Part shown: positions 20,068 through 21,327 of the stretch, piece by piece
Layout of the letters: each line of letters opens with the position of its first letter
Numbering within the stretch: the stretch's first letter is position 1
Assembly (NCBI GenBank): GCA_902490305.1
Contig: CABUDI010000030.1
Coordinates: 1-21,327, forward strand
Direction of reading: 5' to 3'
Source: an uncultured Collinsella sp.
Lineage (GTDB): Bacteria; Actinomycetota; Coriobacteriia; Coriobacteriales; Coriobacteriaceae
Length of the DNA stretch: 21,327 bases
Translations under genes and position numbers: made by a program
Notes under the pieces: generated by a model
The model's database searches: none
What the model saw: the letters and a program-made list of their open reading frames with translations, nothing else
Told to the model about the DNA's origin: nothing

Positions 20068-21233
20068 TGCAGCATGTTTTCATCATCGGATCCAAGGGAA
20101 TTCCGGCAAACTACGGCGGCTACGAGACGTTCGTGGAGAAACTGACCGAGAATCAGGTATTGCCCGACATCAAGTACCACGTGGCGTGCGCTGTGGACTC
20201 CGCCGAGGAGGTCGGCGAGTTCGAGCACAACGGAGCGCATTGCTTCAAGGTACTACGCAGGCCCGTCGGAGCCGCTAGGGCGATCTTCTACGACATAGAC
20301 GCCCTCAAGTGGTGCACCGCCTATATCGAGAATAACCGTGTCGAGCACCCCATCGTCTACGTGCTGGCCTGTCGCATCGGACCGTTTTTCGGAAAGTACG
20401 TAAAGAGGATCCACGCCCTTGGTGGCAAGGTCTTCGTGAACCCCGACGGCCACGAGTGGAAGCGCGCCAAGTGGAGCGCGCCCGTCCGCAGGTACTGGAA
20501 AGTCTCGGAGCGCGGGATGGTCAAGCACGCCGACCTGATGGTGTGCGACTCCAAGAACATCGAGAAGTACATTCGAGCGGAGTATGCCGACCTGCACCCC
20601 GAGACGACCTTCATCGCCTACGGGGCCGACATCGGGCACTCAGCGCTCGCGGACGACGACCCCAAGTTCACTGGATGGCTCTCCGAGAAGGGCCTCGAGC
20701 CCTTCGGCTACTACCTGGTCGTGGGACGCTTCGTGCCTGAGAACAACTACGAGACCATGATCCGGGAGTTCATGGCTTCCGACTCCAAGCGGGATTTCGC
20801 GCTCGTGACGGGAGTGGACGACTCCTTCCTCACGGAGCTCGAGCGAAAGACGCACTTTAAGTCCGACCCACGCATCAAGTTCGTCGGGACCGTCTACGAC
20901 CAGGAGCTCCTGAAGAAGATCCGTGAGCAGGCTTACGGCTACTTCCACGGCCATGAGGTCGGGGGTACCAATCCGAGCCTCCTGGAGGCGCTGGCGTCCA
21001 CGCGCCTCAACCTCCTTCTCGACGTCGGTTTCAACCGCGAGGTCGCTGAGGACTCGGCCCTGTATTGGAGCAAGGAATCCGGAGACTTGGCTGAACTTAT
21101 CAATAGCGCCGACGTGATGGATTGGAAGTCGATCGAGGAGCTCGATACGGCATCGACCTCCGTTATCCGCGACCGGTATTCGTGGCGGTCCATCACTGAC
21201 AGCTACGAAGACCTTTTCCTCGGAAGGAGATAA
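20067..21233 (+). CDS. DUF1972/GT4 glycosyltransferase, rhamnosyltransferase-like
   Basis: 388 residues. The N-terminus IIGSKGIPANYGGYETFVEKL (split across residues 6-26) is the signature of the DUF1972 family, which includes the beta-1,4-rhamnosyltransferase Cps2T of pneumococcal capsule synthesis. Two Rossmann halves are expected: acceptor side 1-180 and nucleotide-sugar side 200-370. The latter has YLVVGRFVPENNYETMI and HEVGGTNPSLLEALAS, the latter carrying the Glu of the GT4 EX7E region. No membrane segments or signal peptide are visible, so it works on the cytosolic face on the lipid-linked sugar made by the preceding gene. The ATG overlaps the preceding stop by one base, implying coupling. 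The next gene rfbA belongs to the dTDP-rhamnose path, so rhamnose is the likely donor sugar. Confidence 0.85.
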   Translation: MQHVFIIGSKGIPANYGGYETFVEKLTENQVLPDIKYHVACAVDSAEEVGEFEHNGAHCFKVLRRPVGAARAIFYDIDALKWCTAYIENNRVEHPIVYVLACRIGPFFGKYVKRIHALGGKVFVNPDGHEWKRAKWSAPVRRYWKVSERGMVKHADLMVCDSKNIEKYIRAEYADLHPETTFIAYGADIGHSALADDDPKFTGWLSEKGLEPFGYYLVVGRFVPENNYETMIREFMASDSKRDFALVTGVDDSFLTELERKTHFKSDPRIKFVGTVYDQELLKKIREQAYGYFHGHEVGGTNPSLLEALASTRLNLLLDVGFNREVAEDSALYWSKESGDLAELINSADVMDWKSIEELDTASTSVIRDRYSWRSITDSYEDLFLGRR

Positions 21234-21236
21234 CCA

Positions 21237-21327
21237 GTGAAAGGCATCATCCTCGCCGGCGGGTCCGGCACCCGCCTGTACCCGCTCACGCTCGTGACCT
21301 CCAAGCAGCTGCTGCCGGTCTACGACA
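21237..21327 (+). CDS. rfbA: Glucose-1-phosphate thymidylyltransferase, 5' part only
   Basis: The first 30 codons are in the window; the rest runs off the edge. The start KGIILAGGSGTRLYPLT is the nucleotide-binding signature of RfbA/RmlA, followed by SKQLLPVYD, typical of this enzyme and distinct from GlgC. It makes dTDP-glucose from dTTP and glucose-1-phosphate, the first step to dTDP-L-rhamnose. The GTG at 21237 has GGAAGGAGA at good spacing, 3 bases past the previous stop. It can be confused with other sugar nucleotidyltransferases, but the SKQLLPVYD block favours RfbA. Confidence 0.9.
   Translation, partial: MKGIILAGGSGTRLYPLTLVTSKQLLPVYD

Noticed and set aside
1..21327. CRISPR arrays, insertion sequences, phage genes, rRNA
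   Set aside because: I saw no regularly spaced repeats, transposase, integrase or phage proteins, and no rRNA sequence.

Overview
The window looks like chromosome from a Collinsella-type gut actinobacterium (Coriobacteriia). This is an inference. It rests on fairly high G+C, Shine-Dalgarno-led genes, the glgB-glgP-glgC-glgD-glgA gene set with lysine/alanine-rich tails, and a LoaP-type antiterminator heading a surface-polysaccharide locus. I had no database to confirm the species.

Layout. (1) 253-2570, plus strand: fmt and rsmB, overlapping by ATGA, encode initiator-tRNA formylation and 16S rRNA m5C967 methylation. A 15-bp inverted repeat and a two-way terminator follow. (2) 2712-16109, minus strand: a small FmdB-type zinc-ribbon gene, then a glycogen block. 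Read in transcription order this is glgB, glgP, glgC, glgD, glgA, a hairpin, then a 1098-residue GH13-GH77 fusion (alpha-glucan hydrolase plus 4-alpha-glucanotransferase). GlgC with the catalytically degenerate GlgD would supply ADP-glucose. GlgA elongates, GlgB branches, GlgP phosphorolyses, and the fusion could trim and rearrange the limit dextrins; no separate glgX is visible. (3) 16441-17781, plus strand: a HAD-family phosphatase/phosphomutase divergent from glgB, then a thiamine pyrophosphokinase. (4) 17816-17974: a clean promoter, tRNA-Ala(GGC) and terminator. (5) 17975-18705: about 730 bases without a convincing gene but with strong RNA structure, the leader of a polysaccharide operon. 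(6) 18706 to the window end, plus strand: loaP (NusG paralogue), an initiating sugar-phosphate transferase, a DUF1972-type rhamnosyltransferase-like glycosyltransferase, and the start of rfbA (dTDP-glucose synthesis), which runs off the edge.

The most notable observations are as follows. GlgA carries a roughly 275-residue histone-H1-like tail, and GlgB has a related, shorter one. GlgB has Gly where the family has the conserved region I His. The same 11-mer, TTGGTAAAACG, sits upstream of both the GH13-GH77 fusion and glgB, which suggests one shared regulator. A long stem-loop of about 24 bp lies just ahead of loaP, as expected for a LoaP RNA target, and another hairpin followed by a T8 tract lies upstream of it.
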